Part shown: piece after piece, positions 1 to 10,811 of the stretch
Numbering within the stretch: position 1 is the first letter of the stretch
How the letters are laid out: every line of letters starts with the position of its first letter
Assembly: GCA_964017125.1 (NCBI GenBank)
Contig: OZ024908.1
Location: forward strand, 82,017,155-82,081,154
Origin: Flabesymbios commensalis
Lineage: Eukaryota > Annelida > Polychaeta > Terebellida > Flabelligeridae
Length of the DNA stretch: 64,000 bases
Direction: 5' to 3'
Notes under the pieces: generated by a model
Database searches by the model: none
What the model was told of the DNA's origin: nothing
The model's input: the letters and a program-made list of their open reading frames with translations, nothing else
Made by a program: the position numbers and the translations under genes

Positions 1-52
1 GAGTTGAAATGGTACATGAATGAACAGGTCCAGTGACCAGGGGTAATGTGTG
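1..52 (+). repeat. 3' end of a SINE-like repeat cut by the window edge
   Basis: The first ~50 bases nearly match 60836-60886, which is the 3' part of a tRNA-headed repeat at 60655-60890. Only the tail lies in the window. The match is seen by eye. Confidence 0.5.
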
Positions 53-153
53 TGAAGCGCACAGAGCATTGTATGTGCGCTATATGAGAAGTCACAATTA
101 TTATTTCGTTCGCAATAACTGTGATTCGGCCTGCTTTAAGTGGGGTTAAGTGA

Positions 154-229
154 GTGTCAAACACTGACCCAATGATGGGTTGATGCTGAGACACTGACCC
201 AGCATTAAAACAGTATTAGGGCAGTGTGG
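154..229. repeat. degenerate CCCAGCA-type palindromic MITE
   Basis: Decayed copy of the abundant CCCAGCAAACACG palindromic element (clean copies at 10812-10920 and 2979-3086). It keeps the ACTGACCCA and TTGATGCTGA words but has lost clean ends. Confidence 0.35.
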
Positions 230-248
230 GAAAGGTCAACCATATTAA

Positions 249-315
249 CACTTTCGGCGCGGGGATCGACTTTAGACATCAGAATAGACGTCTAAAGTCC
301 ATCGATTTATTTATA
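249..315 (+). repeat. partial GACGTC MITE
   Basis: Starts after a TTAA (245-248) and carries the family signature GCGGGGATCGACTTTAGAC followed by a short inverted repeat. The right part is missing. From here to about 750 I see only AT-rich non-coding DNA. Confidence 0.5.
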
Positions 316-756
316 AAAAATATAACAAATCTGAACATGAAAATTGAAAAGAACTATTCTAATAAAATTATACAATTATTGTTCAATTTTGAAGTGAACG
401 CTGAGGTTTTATAATTTAAATATGTCTATATTGTTAAACATGTTAAATGAGTTTGATGGGTACACGTGTGTGTATTAATAATAAAGAAGATATCTGTGAC
501 AGAAGATCTGATTAGACTTCACGATTTCCGGGTTTAATACAAGTGACACATCAGGAGATCGGCGAGTAGGCTTTCACTTATGCCACACATGACTTTGCGC
601 CAATACCGCGGTCAAATGCTGGACCACAGTCGCCAATAAACCGACAAAACCATATAACGTCCGTGTCAGCTGGTTATGCACATCCTGACTGGTCACTACC
701 GTCTACGTATGTGACACATGCCCTGGTGGGCGAGGATGGTTATGTAGGCCTACAAG

Positions 757-870
757 GGCCCGTATTCTCGTACAGGTTACGATAAATCGTAGGCTTCTGA
801 TTGGTCGAGATGGCCATCTCGACCAATCGGAAGCCTACGATTTATCGTAACTTGTACGAGAATACGGGCC
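757..870. repeat. 114-bp near-perfect palindrome (foldback element)
   Basis: Two 57-bp arms meet at 813/814 with no spacer. I count two mismatches. The outer ends read GGCCCGTATTCTCG and its complement, similar in style to the TIR of the 44411-46227 element. Probably a foldback or MITE copy. Its perfection suggests a recent insertion. Confidence 0.8.
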
Positions 871-924
871 AGGTCTCTTGGAAAAGAAGGTTGAATGTTT
901 AATGTTGGGCCAACGTCACAGCCA

Positions 925-1175
925 ACCTTAAACAGTGGCAGATCCAGAGAAAGGGTGGGGGCGTTGTCAGGGCTGGGTTTTTCCAAAATTAAACTGCCTT
1001 CAGATCGATCAAAATTGTCAAAATATCGGTATTCGACACTCTAAAGTTACAACTTACAACTGACAACCACAGCCGCCTTTATAGCTGAGAAGACTGTGAG
1101 GTCACTCACTGAAAACCAATTTGTTTTTCCAATCGGACCCGCCCTTTTTTTGAAAATTCTTGACCCGCTCCTGTT
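925..1175 (+). repeat. dispersed repeat shared with 30715-30950
   Basis: Both stretches share the words GGCAGATCCAGAG / GGCGGATTCAGAG, AAATTAAACTGCCTT / AACTAAATTGCCTT, a GGTATTCGACA-like stretch and a later AATCGGACYCG. A shorter related start lies at 49695. The family is unknown. Confidence 0.5.
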
Positions 1176-1245
1176 AAACCAGCGCTGGTCTGGCATGTTG
1201 TGTCTGCTGTAGATACCGAGGGTGGGGTAAACATATTTCCCCCTT

Positions 1246-1337
1246 CCCAGTAAACAGAAGACGTTGAGCCGATGCTGATTTAATGTTAGCCAACATTAAA
1301 TCATCACTGGCCATCACTGGCTCAACGTCTCCTGCAG
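1246..1337. repeat. CCCAGCA-type palindromic MITE
   Basis: Begins CCCAGTAAACAGAAGACGTTG and ends with the inverted ...CAACGTCTCCTG. The arms pair around 1290. Confidence 0.65.
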
Positions 1338-1393
1338 CAAAAACTACACTTTTAATGTCCATAAATTTTATTGCTGGCCCGCCCCACCATTAA

Positions 1394-1949
1394 CTCTGTC
1401 AGTGCGGGGATCGACTTAATACGGAATACGGCGTTAGCCCATCGGTATCGGCTCGATCACTTAAGTTAAGCAACGCCGGGCCCGGTTCATAATTGGATGG
1501 GTGACCGCCTGGGACTACCAGGTGCTGTATACACTAGGACATGCGTGCAGCGATATCGTGTCGTGAGGCTCAGAGAGCCGCGTAAATCAGATGGCTCGTC
1601 TAACTGACCTGGAGCTGGACGTAAATTCGACGTAAAAGAACCTCAATGGACGTACGCCCAGTTTGCAGCCGGCGAGACCTTAGAAAATCCACAATGTGGC
1701 GCGATAGCGCCCGTGGCGCGATAGCACAATAGTGCGCACTGCCACGTAACATACAGATACAGATACTTTAGACGTCAAAATCTGACGTCTATGGACGTCG
1801 GATTTTGACGTTTAAAATCGATCCCCGCACCTAAAGAGGAAAATATGTATAATGGCCGTAGACCCATAGCATATATGTATTCAAATGAAGCAGAAAGAGC
1901 TAAGACATGTATGATGATTTAAAGCTGAAAAACACTAGAGTTTCAAGGG
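1394..1949 (+). repeat. GACGTC MITE interrupted by a 5S-derived SINE
   Basis: A MITE between TTAA at 1390-1393 and TTAA at 1950-1953. The left end reads CTCTGTCAGTGCGGGGATCG. The right part (from ~1768) holds GACGTC words, the family body (ATGGCCGTAGACCCATA) and an AAGGG end. About 350 bp of 5S-SINE sequence splits it just after GATCGACTT. Confidence 0.7.
1418..1767 (+). mobile_element. 5S rRNA-derived SINE
   Basis: The head (~1421-1535) resembles 5S rRNA: it carries the internal-promoter-like CTTAAGTTAAGCAACGCC region, then GGGCCCGGTTCATAATTGGA and GGTGACCGCCTGGGACTACC, then AGGTGCTGTA. About 200 bp of unrelated body follows, ending in an ACAGATACAGATAC tail. ACTT flanks the insertion on both sides. 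5S-headed retroposons transcribed by Pol III are an established SINE class. A 5'-truncated opposite-strand copy lies at 57457-57530. The substitutions and the insertion context make a working 5S gene unlikely. Confidence 0.75.
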
Positions 1950-1953
1950 TTAA

Positions 1954-2395
1954 TCAAGGTTGGGTGAACGTCTTGTCACAGTGTCTACTGAAAATGAAGG
2001 TTTCAGCCACATATTGCGCCAAGTTAAAAACGTGGGACTTACCTCTGGACGGTCATATCTAAGACTTAGCCTCGATTAATCAGGTCGATAATAGGATAAT
2101 TAGAATCAGTAACAATTCAGCTACACGATCGCATTCTCAACTCATTGTCCGCACAGTCATTAAAAAGTTATGGGCATTTTTCGGACTTTGGGGACAAGAT
2201 GGCTTTCAGTCACCGGCATGTTGAATAACGTTGATTTTCAAGGGTAAAACGAATACAGCAATCCACCGCCCACATGGTGTGGACCCCTGTCACACAGCAT
2301 GCCCTGCCGTGCGAAGGCTATAACCAGATAACCACAGCCAATGCTTAGTCAGAATGATTTCGCACAACTTGTTTCGGGCCAGAACAGTGTGGAAC
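1954..2395. other. no recognised feature
   Basis: Non-repetitive sequence without a convincing reading frame. On the minus strand a short ATG-led stretch at ~2055-2075 is followed by a perfect GTAAGT donor. This could be a first coding exon of a gene lying left of the window, but it is too short to support. Confidence 0.3.
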
Positions 2396-2786
2396 CATCT
2401 TGACAGCAGATGTAGTTCCCAGTGTTGCCACACTGGAGGGCGGGGGCCCTAGGGTAGTGGTTAGCACCGCTGCCTTTCACGCCAGAGTCCGGGGTTCGGT
2501 TCCCGGTCTCGGCGGTTTGAAAGAAACAAAATTGTTTCTTCACCATCCACGTGTGAAAGTTAGTATTGTGGGGAGCCTCCGTGACCGAGAGGTAGCGTGC
2601 TCGGCCTCAGACCGCCAGGGCTCGAATTTCGAATCCTGTGTCTGGAGGACAGTGTCATCTCAATCATCTCACCATCCTCAGGAGGTTCTCCTGGCCCAGT
2701 TTAGCCTATATGTGCACAGAGGTGGCCTAAAGCCCGATTCATTTCATTTTTGCCACACTGGAAACTATATCTGCTGTCAAGATGTG
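2396..2786. repeat. ~65-bp hairpin split by a SINE
   Basis: The left arm starting at 2396 (CATCTTGACAGCAGATGTAG) is the inverse of the right arm ending at 2786 (ATATCTGCTGTCAAGATG). Removing the SINE restores a hairpin with ~29-bp arms. The hairpin must predate the SINE. Confidence 0.8.
2438..2749 (+). mobile_element. dimeric tRNA-derived SINE
   Basis: Two tRNA-like modules in a row. Module 1 has an A box near TAGTGGTTAGCACC and a B box GGGTTCGGTTCCC. Module 2 (~2575-2645) has GTGACCGAGAGGTAGCG and a CTCGAATTTCGAATCC B-like box. A shared 3' part (CCTCAGGAGGTTCTCC, CAGTTTAGCCTATATGTGCA) and an ATTTCATTTT tail follow. A 13-bp target-site duplication TTGCCACACTGGA flanks it (2425-2437, 2750-2762). 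Sister copies: 30071-30386 and 39167-39465. Apparent reading frames through it are SINE artefacts. Confidence 0.85.
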
Positions 2787-2978
2787 CAGGACGGGACACA
2801 CAACTGGATATTGCAATCATCACAAATGGTTGAAATAACCGAAATATTTTATGGAGCTGCAGTGAAAGCGCTCTCACTGTCACTATAAATAACACTAGTC
2901 GGTGGTACTGATAGTCAGTAAGGTAGGTAAGCTGATGTTCAGAATATAGGGCCTACACATATATCCAGCGTTGATATA

Positions 2979-3086
2979 CCCAGCAAACCGATACGTTCAG
3001 CCAATGTTGGGTTATTGTTGGGCCAGCGTCGAAGACGGTGGCCCAACAATAACCCAACATTGACTGAACGTATCGTGTTTGCTGGG
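2979..3086. repeat. CCCAGCA-type palindromic MITE
   Basis: Nearly complete palindrome from CCCAGCAAACCGATACGTTC to GTATCGTGTTTGCTGGG, with the family centre CAGCGTCGAAGACGG. Flanking DNA to 3680 shows nothing recognisable. Confidence 0.85.
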
Positions 3087-3876
3087 AGAGGGAATGGAAC
3101 GATTTCTGCGGAACTCAAGAGTTCAGAATATATAAAGTATTGTTTGCTAACGGTCACACCCAAACACGTTCCCTAACTAATACACTCAAAAGTGCTGGCC
3201 TAATCGCTATACATGTATACATAGTATACGGGGACAGTTTATCATGTTTATCAATCACTATGAATCTAAGTAACGTATGATTTTCTAATTCAGTCATAGA
3301 TGGACGATATTATTAGGCCCCTATATGTCCCTGTGTCTAAAGTATGTATTATTATGTAGGCCCACTCAGCGACTACTGTAGCCTTTGCACAGCACAATGA
3401 GCTGATATGAGTAGTGTTTCACGCACAGCGTATTTTCCGTTGGTTCCTCAACAATAAGCATATACTGATATAGGGGGCTAATATATAAATATTTCTACAT
3501 CTTCATTATTTCGTATCCCATAAAGAATCATTCGGAATAGTCACATCACGTTTAATTGAATTTATACCAACGGAAAATGGAATATTCTAGAATTAGCTTG
3601 GAATTTGTGCGGAATTTGTGTGTCTGTTTATACCATGTATATATACAGCACTAGTGATGGTAGAGTACCTCGAATCCATAGTGCGGGGATATCACCAAGT
3701 AAACACTGAATGACGTAAGCGGAATGGATTCCCCCTGATCATGACTAGCGTTATAAGCTGGCAGGCAGCCATACCGCTATACAAAGGCAGTGTCAGCTGA
3801 TCAGTATTACATGTACTCCTTGCATGTACTGATATTTTTAGTAGCAGTCATTATAACTATAGGCCACGGATCACTA

Positions 3877-3981
3877 CCCAGCAAACACGAGACGTTCACT
3901 CAAGGTTGGCTCAATGCTGGCCCAGTGTCGGAGACGTTGGGCCAACATTGAACCAACCTCAGGTGAACGCCTCGTGTTTTC
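3877..3981. repeat. CCCAGCA-type palindromic MITE
   Basis: Starts CCCAGCAAACACGAGACG. The inverted right end GGTGAACGCCTCGTGTTTTC is slightly decayed. Confidence 0.8.
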
Positions 3982-4120
3982 TTTGAAGTAGGCCTATGTA
4001 GAACAATATTTATGACCCAGAAACTCTTATGACCAGTAAAGTTAGGTTAGAATAAGGAGATTACAAATAAAAAAATACTTTTAGTTCATTATCCGAGTTT
4101 TATTATGTGATTGAGGGGAG

Positions 4121-4220
4121 AAACAAGAGACGTTGACCCAACGTCCATTTAATGTTGGCCCGACGTCCGCGATGCCAGGCCAACATCAATTAAACATTGG
4201 GTTGACGTCTCGTGTTTGCT
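4121..4220. repeat. CCCAGCA-type palindromic MITE
   Basis: Left AAACAAGAGACGTTGACCCA pairs with right GGGTTGACGTCTCGTGTTTG. Confidence 0.8.
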
Positions 4221-4422
4221 TCAGTTTTATAGTTGCCATCGGGAAGCTAATAATATTATATTTAGTTGTGGGCGGGAGTGACACACGTGGTTTTCAGGGA
4301 GTGGTAGCCCTATCTCGATCAGGAAATTATGCCTCATATTGCTAGAAACTATTTCCCTAATAGTATTTATAGATGGTGGGGGGTACCAATATCATGTTAA
4401 TTAGCGGCGATGAACACCGGGA

Positions 4423-4523
4423 GTATATAACTACCGAATACGACCAAAATTCCTTGATACGACGGGTTGGCAGACAGACTACGACGCATGGGCCAGAAAG
4501 AGAAAAGTGTTATCCCTAACGCA
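4423..4523 (+). promoter_or_regulatory. possible TATA box and first non-coding exon upstream of IAP copy A
   Basis: TATATAAC near 4423, then ~100 bp ending at a strong GTAAGT donor (4524). The coding exon at 6549 starts just behind an acceptor, so at least one upstream non-coding exon must exist. This is one of two candidates; the other donor is at 5057. Inference only. Confidence 0.3.
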
Positions 4524-4633
4524 GTAAGTACATACTTAAATGTTATATACAAATATATATGAAATTATTTGACGATGTTGTGAAACGTGAGTGGACATTG
4601 AAACTCAGCATTTCTACAAATGACGCAATACCT

Positions 4634-4750
4634 ACAAGGCAACACGGGACTGGGTGGTGTAATTTAATACGTCAATATTTCATATTTCCACCGTCTTCGA
4701 CGTTGGACCAACGTAAACCAACATTGATTCAACGTCTTGTGTCTGCTGGG
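4634..4750. repeat. CCCAGCA-type palindromic MITE
   Basis: The right half is clean (ATTGATTCAACGTCTTGTGT, then CTGCTGGG); the left half is decayed. Confidence 0.6.
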
Positions 4751-5025
4751 TATGTTGATGTAGAAATATGCATTTTGTTTATCAATATACATGTAGCCCA
4801 TATCATGCGTAAAATGCGAGACTCCCACGTGTTTCAGTGCACTTATCTGCTTATGTATGAGTCTGCGATTCTGTTGAATTGTGTTAGTGACTGGTCGTAT
4901 ATGTAGGTGAACGTACACGTACCTATGGACACGTGTTCTAACGTTCTGTTCGATCGAGAGAGCCATATAATATAAGACGATCAACACGAAACCCATCATT
5001 TTCTGAATAGACCCCATCGCCTTGG

Positions 5026-5056
5026 ATATAGTGAACAGCAGACAGTATTACACACA
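5026..5056 (+). promoter_or_regulatory. candidate 5' UTR exon end of IAP copy A
   Basis: ACACA|GTAAGT donor at 5057. The sequence around and after it (AATATAGCTGACTCGG) matches 19790-19815 upstream of copy B, where a TATAAAAG box precedes an equivalent GTAAGC donor. The conserved spacing makes this the better candidate for the upstream exon. The start is not determined. Confidence 0.35.
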
Positions 5057-5573
5057 GTAAGTAAATTAAGCTCAGTAAACCTCAGTCGATAATATAGCTG
5101 ACTCGGTAAGAGAGTGAAATATCTGATGTTATCATTACCAATGGTGGCATTTAACTAAACCTGGCTCCAGATTGGGCCACTATTGTACCACGATTTAAAC
5201 AATTTAATTACTTAGGCTATATTATATTATTGGGTATTATCCTAAAAAATACGTGGAGCCATGGTAACGATATACGTAGGTCTACAGAGTTATAAATATC
5301 GCGATTTGACAAAAAACATCAAACATTCCATTTACTAGGCCTACTACATAGGTTTATATTGTAGAAAGAAAAGGGATTTTAATAATCAGCGATAATAGAT
5401 CCAAGTAGTGAAATTTTGCAACATTTAATATATAATCATTATAATGTAGCATTAAATTGGATTTTTTTCGTTGTATATAAATAATTATGTTTTAAGTTTG
5501 AAACGTGGTTGAATAGAGTTAGTCCGTAATAGCAGCCTATGTAGGCTTATCGTTGCCATTCGAAGGACTGCAT

Positions 5574-5666
5574 CCCAGCAAACATGGGACATTCACCCCA
5601 TGATGTTTCAATGTTGGTTCACCGTCTTCGACGCTGGCCCAACATTGAAACAGCATGTTTGATGGG
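5574..5666. repeat. CCCAGCA-type palindromic MITE
   Basis: CCCAGCAAACATGGGACATT ... CATGTTTGATGGG, with centre CACCGTCTTCGACGCTGG. Confidence 0.8.
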
Positions 5667-5817
5667 ATGTGCTCCGAACTCTACTGGCTCAACAGATCGA
5701 TTGTGCAATGAATTAAGGTGTTCTTGTATGATCAAGGACTTTTATATTATGTATTTGATGATGTTTTATATCTCAGTAGAATAATGCATTGACGTGGGGA
5801 TTTAAACGTCCGTCTTA

Positions 5818-5984
5818 AAGGTGATCTATCACCCCTTATATAGTATGAATAAATTTGTGACAAATAAATCAAAGTTGCCACAAGATGGGGCACAAGTGTT
5901 TCCTTATATGGGGTGATTGGCTATCATGTGACCCTAATATAAGGACATAATATCCATACCATATAAGGGGTGATAGATCACCTT
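5818..5984. repeat. MITE with ~30-bp terminal inverted repeats
   Basis: Left AAGGTGATCTATCACCCCTT and right AAGGGGTGATAGATCACCTT are inverse copies extending ~30 bp. The inner sequence contains further CCTTATAT / ATATAAGG words. Only one copy is in the window. Confidence 0.75.
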
Positions 5985-6548
5985 GAGGATGTGAATTTAT
6001 CATTTGGTTAGGGGTACCCTCACATTTGTCATGAAATTGTTGATCTCAGCGTACACTGTCTACCAGCATACAGACACACAGCTTTTGCTATGCTGTCCAA
6101 CTCTTACGCTGGTTGCGTTCATCTTCCCTAACAAGTTATCTTACCCACGAGGCTCCTGCGGTAACACTCGTGTGAGACTGGCCAAGGGAAGATGGTTGCG
6201 TCTAGCTAGGGACTAAATCACAAGGCAGGTGTGGTAATTGTTAACAGTTTTGGCACCTTATGTTTTTTCATTGTTTCCTAATCATGTTAATGAGCACAGT
6301 AATTTTTTTCATTTTAGAGATTATATTATATTATTATATTATACCAGGTAGGACAGAGTGGCAAAGTTGGGTAGAAACAATGTAGCTCTGTCGATATAGT
6401 AGATAATATAAAGTTAAATATGTGGCATTTGTATATGCCATGCTATTGCGTGATACTAGTATACATGTGCGAGTCACTGTAGTTGGTATGCCAGTTTAAA
6501 TATCGATCCAAAAAACTATATTGATGATTGGTTCTTTGTTGCAGTCGA

Positions 6549-9500
6549 ATGAGTAAGCAGAAGAAAAAAGCTTCCAAACTTAAAATGCAGCACGAGAGAA
6601 ATCGTTTGGCGTCATTTGCAGGTTTTCCAGAACATATACCTATTATTGCATCACTTCTTGCCACAGCTGGGTTTTATCGCAGCAAGAATCCCAAAAGAAG
6701 AGATGAAGTGATTTGTTTCTCTTGTGGTTGCCGCTTAAGTGACTGGTCATCTGAGGATGACCATCATGAGAGACACAGAGAGGTCAGTCCTCGCTGCCCA
6801 ATGGTCACTGATCATTCTGCTGGCAGGAGGCTGGCGGGCAATGTACCGTTTGGAACAGAGTCACTTGGTGACTCGAGAGAGCCACCTGGTGAGTTGGAAT
6901 CATGGAACACGTACAGTTCTACAACACAAAATACAGGAGTCACATCTCATCAAAACTCCCCAAACAGCTATCACCAACATCACAACACAGCATTGTATCC
7001 TAATGCTGTATTTCACACATCATCTGAAAATACCTCACCACTCACCTCAACCAGTGCTACATCTTACAATAATACCTCACCACCCACATCGACCAGTGCT
7101 ACAGCTTACCACAATACCCCACCATCTTCTCACAATAGTCTATCATCAATACTTGATCAACAAAGAACACCAGAAACCTCTTCCCAGAGAGATCACCGAC
7201 TCAAACTTCTCAAGAGGGAATCAGTTCGGTTGCAGACCTTCACGACTTGGGCAGAATGTGCACCTGTTGACAAGCATCTGGTGGCCAGAGCCGGGTTCTA
7301 TTATATCGGACCTGGAGACAGGGTACGATGTGCGTTCTGCTATAACGTGTTGAGAATGTGGGAAGAGGGTGACATTCCTGAACGAGAACACAAGAAGTAT
7401 TTTCCCCGATGTCCTCTCGTAGCGAACCCTTTGTTCTGTGGTAATGTACTGGTTGAAGACGACCATGCCCCTCTACCTCCACCATCTGTAGTACAACCCA
7501 GAGTGATGACGTCACCGAGTGGACCATGGACAGATCATCTACATGAACAGGGACCTACCACTAATGGAGTAAGTACATATAGTACTATTAATTAATTATT
7601 TAGTCTATTCTACATTTACATAGCAATCAAAAATGAGTTGTGAGAGACTGCACATAGAAATCTGCACATAACATAAACAATAACTGTTAAACATATTTAT
7701 GTCTATGTTTGTAAAAGAATGGCACTATAGCAACAAAAATAGAAAACATTTACGCCATGTGCAATATAAATTTTAAAATATATAAAAAAATGAACAATAT
7801 GCCCCTATGTCGAAATCTGACATTTGAGAGGTCAATACAATTTTTTAAACCTTATTACAGTTGACAAGTACAAACTCTCTTGGAATTTCAATGAATCGAT
7901 CACAAAAGCCCCATCTAGCGAATGCTGACAAACGTCGGCAAACATTCACTAGGTGGCCTGAGGAGGCCCCCATGGAACTAGAGGCACTGGTGGAGGCTGG
8001 ATTCTGTTTTAGTGGTAAGTATATGTGCCACTAGCAATCGTGTCACATCGAGATATCTAGGTATCAGTATAATAATGACCCTTTTATTTTGGCGAGGCAA
8101 TATATAGTATGCCATCTAAAAAAATTCGAAATATTTTTTTTTCGCAGTTGAAATGTCAAATCACTTTGATCGTTGTGTGTCACTAATGGCATAGCTGGGG
8201 TGCATCACTGTTCAATTTCCAGGTTTGTATATAGATGTATTAATTCAAATCTTAGACAGGCCTACCTTCAACTATTTTTATGTGTTCTTCCCATTTTTCA
8301 GGCCATGGCGATATGACCTTCTGCTTCCACTGTAACGTAACTCTGCAATTCTGGAAAGCAGATGACGATGTCTGGGCAGAACATGCACGCTGGCAACCAA
8401 AGTGTCAGTTTGTTAGAACGAACAAGGGCGAAGCCTTTATAAACAAAGTTCAACGAAAATATGCAATGGTGAGCGCCTTGCAAAATATTTTTTTTACATT
8501 TCTATAATATTATACACGCCACCAAAAAGGGGGATTTTATTCGTTTTCATCTACAAGTATTATTATGAATTTTTTAACATGTACAAATATTACACAATTA
8601 TGATGATAGACGATAAGCATAATAAGTAACTAATTTTGGGATATGATATAATCTTTTTTGTTCCAGGCTCAGTCTATAGCTTCTGCAACCCGCCAACCAT
8701 CAGGTAAGAAATACTGAAAAGGATTTATAGCTGATTGTTTTTATATTTCTGTGATCGCTATTTGAGTGACTAAGTACTAAGTAAACAGATTATATTCTGT
8801 CCGCCAATCTGTGTCAGTTAAATATTTGTCCACACGTGATAGATGTCCCTTTATCTTCTGGCATATTATTTGCAAACATAGTATGGTTATTAGAAAGCGA
8901 TAAATCCCATCAAAATTAGGCAGCCCTGAGTTTTCGATTTTATATTCTACACATCGATGTTTTATAAAAGTTGTGCTATAATCTCTGACTTATTTTTGCA
9001 GGTCAATCATCGGATCCCCTTTTTGACCGAAGACAACTGTATCAGTTAATGACGTCAGACTTGGTGAAACAAGCGGTGAATCAAGGGAATTCAAAGAAAG
9101 AGATTTCAAAGATTATGGAGAGCAGAATACATACTAATCGTGAGTGCTATAAGATGATTTTGTGGAATGAATACTTTTCTAAGCTATATTGATCATATAT
9201 GTGTATATAGGTGTTAAATATGTGTGCGAAGCTGATAATAATCGTGAGTGCTATATAAGATGATTGTGTGGAATGTATAATTTGCTAAACGATCTATGTG
9301 TGGGATATTTTGTTCGAAGCTGATACTTTTTGTATTAATACCTCAACCGATAATATAATAATATTTATATTGGGCGTACAATAAAAAATACATATAGATA
9401 ACATGCAGCATTTAATCACCATATTTATATGCATTAAAAGATCGTTCTGTTTTTGTGGATCAAGAATACAATCTTGTCTTTGCAGAAGTCCAATCTGAGA

Positions 9501-10796
9501 TCATACATTATAATTCTGATAACGCAGTGAGCAATGACGCTTTCTGTATAAAGCCATATCACTAAATAGAATATTGTTCCTAATTTCAACTTGGATTTAG
9601 ATATTGATCTTGATGTGTGTCTCTCACACCAAATCATGAAACATTTTCAAAAATAAATATAGTATCTCTCGATGCAAATTCAAAACGCAGTCTGGAACAT
9701 GTAAAGCAAAATTGTTCACTCGTTACACTTCATTGTTTCTGGATGATCAACTAATATTGTTGTGTTTTTATAGTGGGTAACTTTCGAGACGTTGCTGGTC
9801 TAATTGAAGAATTGACAGGAAATCAGGATGCAAATGAACATGATCAAGTTCAACCGGCGTCTACGTCATACAACAAAAGTGGCAGCATGGACACAACACT
9901 CCCATCTGAGGGTGCGAATGCTCATGCCACAATGGACACAACACCCCCATCTGAGGATGCGAATGCTGCTGCTCCAAATACTGGTAAGAACCCAGCAAAT
10001 ACGAGATGTTGAAGCGATCCTGGTTTGATGTTGCTCCAACATTAACCCTTTCATTACGGGAACCGTCTTTAGACGTCAGAATCTGACGTCTGTAGACGTC
10101 AGATTTTGACGTATAAAGACGTTTCCCACACTGACAGAATTAAAATATTTATAATGGCCGTAGACCCATAACATGGGTATTCAAATGAATAGCAGAGAGC
10201 TAAGTAAGATTTTTATGATGATTTCAAATTGGAAAAACCCTTTGGTTTCCATCGTCTATGAAAAAATAATTCAGCGCTTTAAGAGTTAAACCATCCTTCC
10301 ACAGTTGAGCGGGGCTCAAATCGTCCGCGTCGAGTCTCAAATTAATACAGTACCCTTCAAACAAACATTCATTTGAAGCTCTCCTTTGATGATTTTAGCT
10401 CCATCTTCATAGTGATAATGATAGTGATAAGGTACATTTGGTTGGGTAATGTAATCATTTCAGTTCATTTGAGACCCTCATTAGACTATTTTAGCATGTC
10501 GGGGCCAAAATCGTCAAAGGAGGGCATCAGATTACCGTATTACACTTCAAACACATCACGTTCTTATGATATACTTACATTTCAAATTATATGTTCCAGA
10601 ACACACAAGCCTATTGGAGGAAAACAGAAGACTGAAAGATGCCGAGATATGCAAGATTTGTATGGAGGCTGACATTAATGTTCTGTTTCTGCCTTGTGGA
10701 CATCTTGTTTGCTGCTATAACTGCTCGTCTGCAGTGGATGCGTGTCCTATCTGCCGGAAAGTCATCGCTGGCACAGTGAAAATATATAAATCTTAA
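6549..10796 (+). CDS. Inhibitor of apoptosis protein (XIAP/BIRC-type: 3 BIR + UBA + RING)
   Basis: Seven coding exons whose phases all agree: 6549-7568, 7861-8014, 8302-8468, 8667-8703, 9002-9139, 9774-9983, 10600-10796 (stop TAA), giving 640 aa. Each intron is GT-AG. The start is the first ATG after the acceptor at 6544 and aligns with the start of copy B. BIR1 is at 17-86 (C56, C59, H76, C83), BIR2 at 227-291 (C261, C264, H281, C288) and BIR3 at 365-429 (C399, C402, H419, C426; the peptide-groove Trp is kept in ARWQPKC). The UBA-like region is ~479-521. The RING C3HC4 is C593 to C627. By family knowledge, BIRs bind IAP-binding motifs of caspases and their antagonists, and RING gives E3 ubiquitin ligase activity in the cytoplasm. 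There is no CARD, as in XIAP. The BIR1-BIR2 linker is Ser/Thr/Pro/His-rich with an imperfect ~14-aa repeat. In the UBA the usual MGF loop reads QGN, so ubiquitin binding is doubtful. A candidate AATAAA lies at 11357. Confidence 0.93.
9991..10043. repeat. half CCCAGCA-type MITE in the last IAP intron
   Basis: CCCAGCAAATACGAGATGTT plus part of the body. The same remnant is at 24693-24745 in copy B, so it predates the duplication. Confidence 0.7.
10046..10285 (+). repeat. GACGTC MITE, TTAA-flanked, in the last IAP intron
   Basis: TTAA at 10042-10045 and 10286-10289. The subterminal palindrome is built from GACGTC words (10066-10130), followed by the conserved body. Copy B has no element at the matching place (~24745), so this one inserted after the duplication. 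Confidence 0.85.
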
Positions 10797-10811
10797 CAAA
10801 AGAGGACTTAA

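Noticed and set aside
1421-1535. Functional 5S rRNA gene
   Set aside because: Many substitutions, an attached SINE body and tail, and insertion inside a MITE point to a retroposon.
2040-2080. Minus-strand first exon with GTAAGT donor
   Set aside because: Only about five codons, and no partner exon is in view.
2438-2510. tRNA gene
   Set aside because: A and B boxes are present, but the unit is the head of a retroposed SINE with target duplications and sister copies.
2400-2888. 162-codon frame with related frames at 30166 and 39186
   Set aside because: All run through the same dimeric tRNA SINE, which explains the similarity.
4559-5017. Overlapping 115-codon plus and 117-codon minus frames
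   Set aside because: They cross a MITE and non-conserved DNA; no domain.
6739-7353. Second long plus-strand frame overlapping IAP exon 1
   Set aside because: Out-of-frame shadow of the IAP exon; copy B shows the same shadow and no family match.
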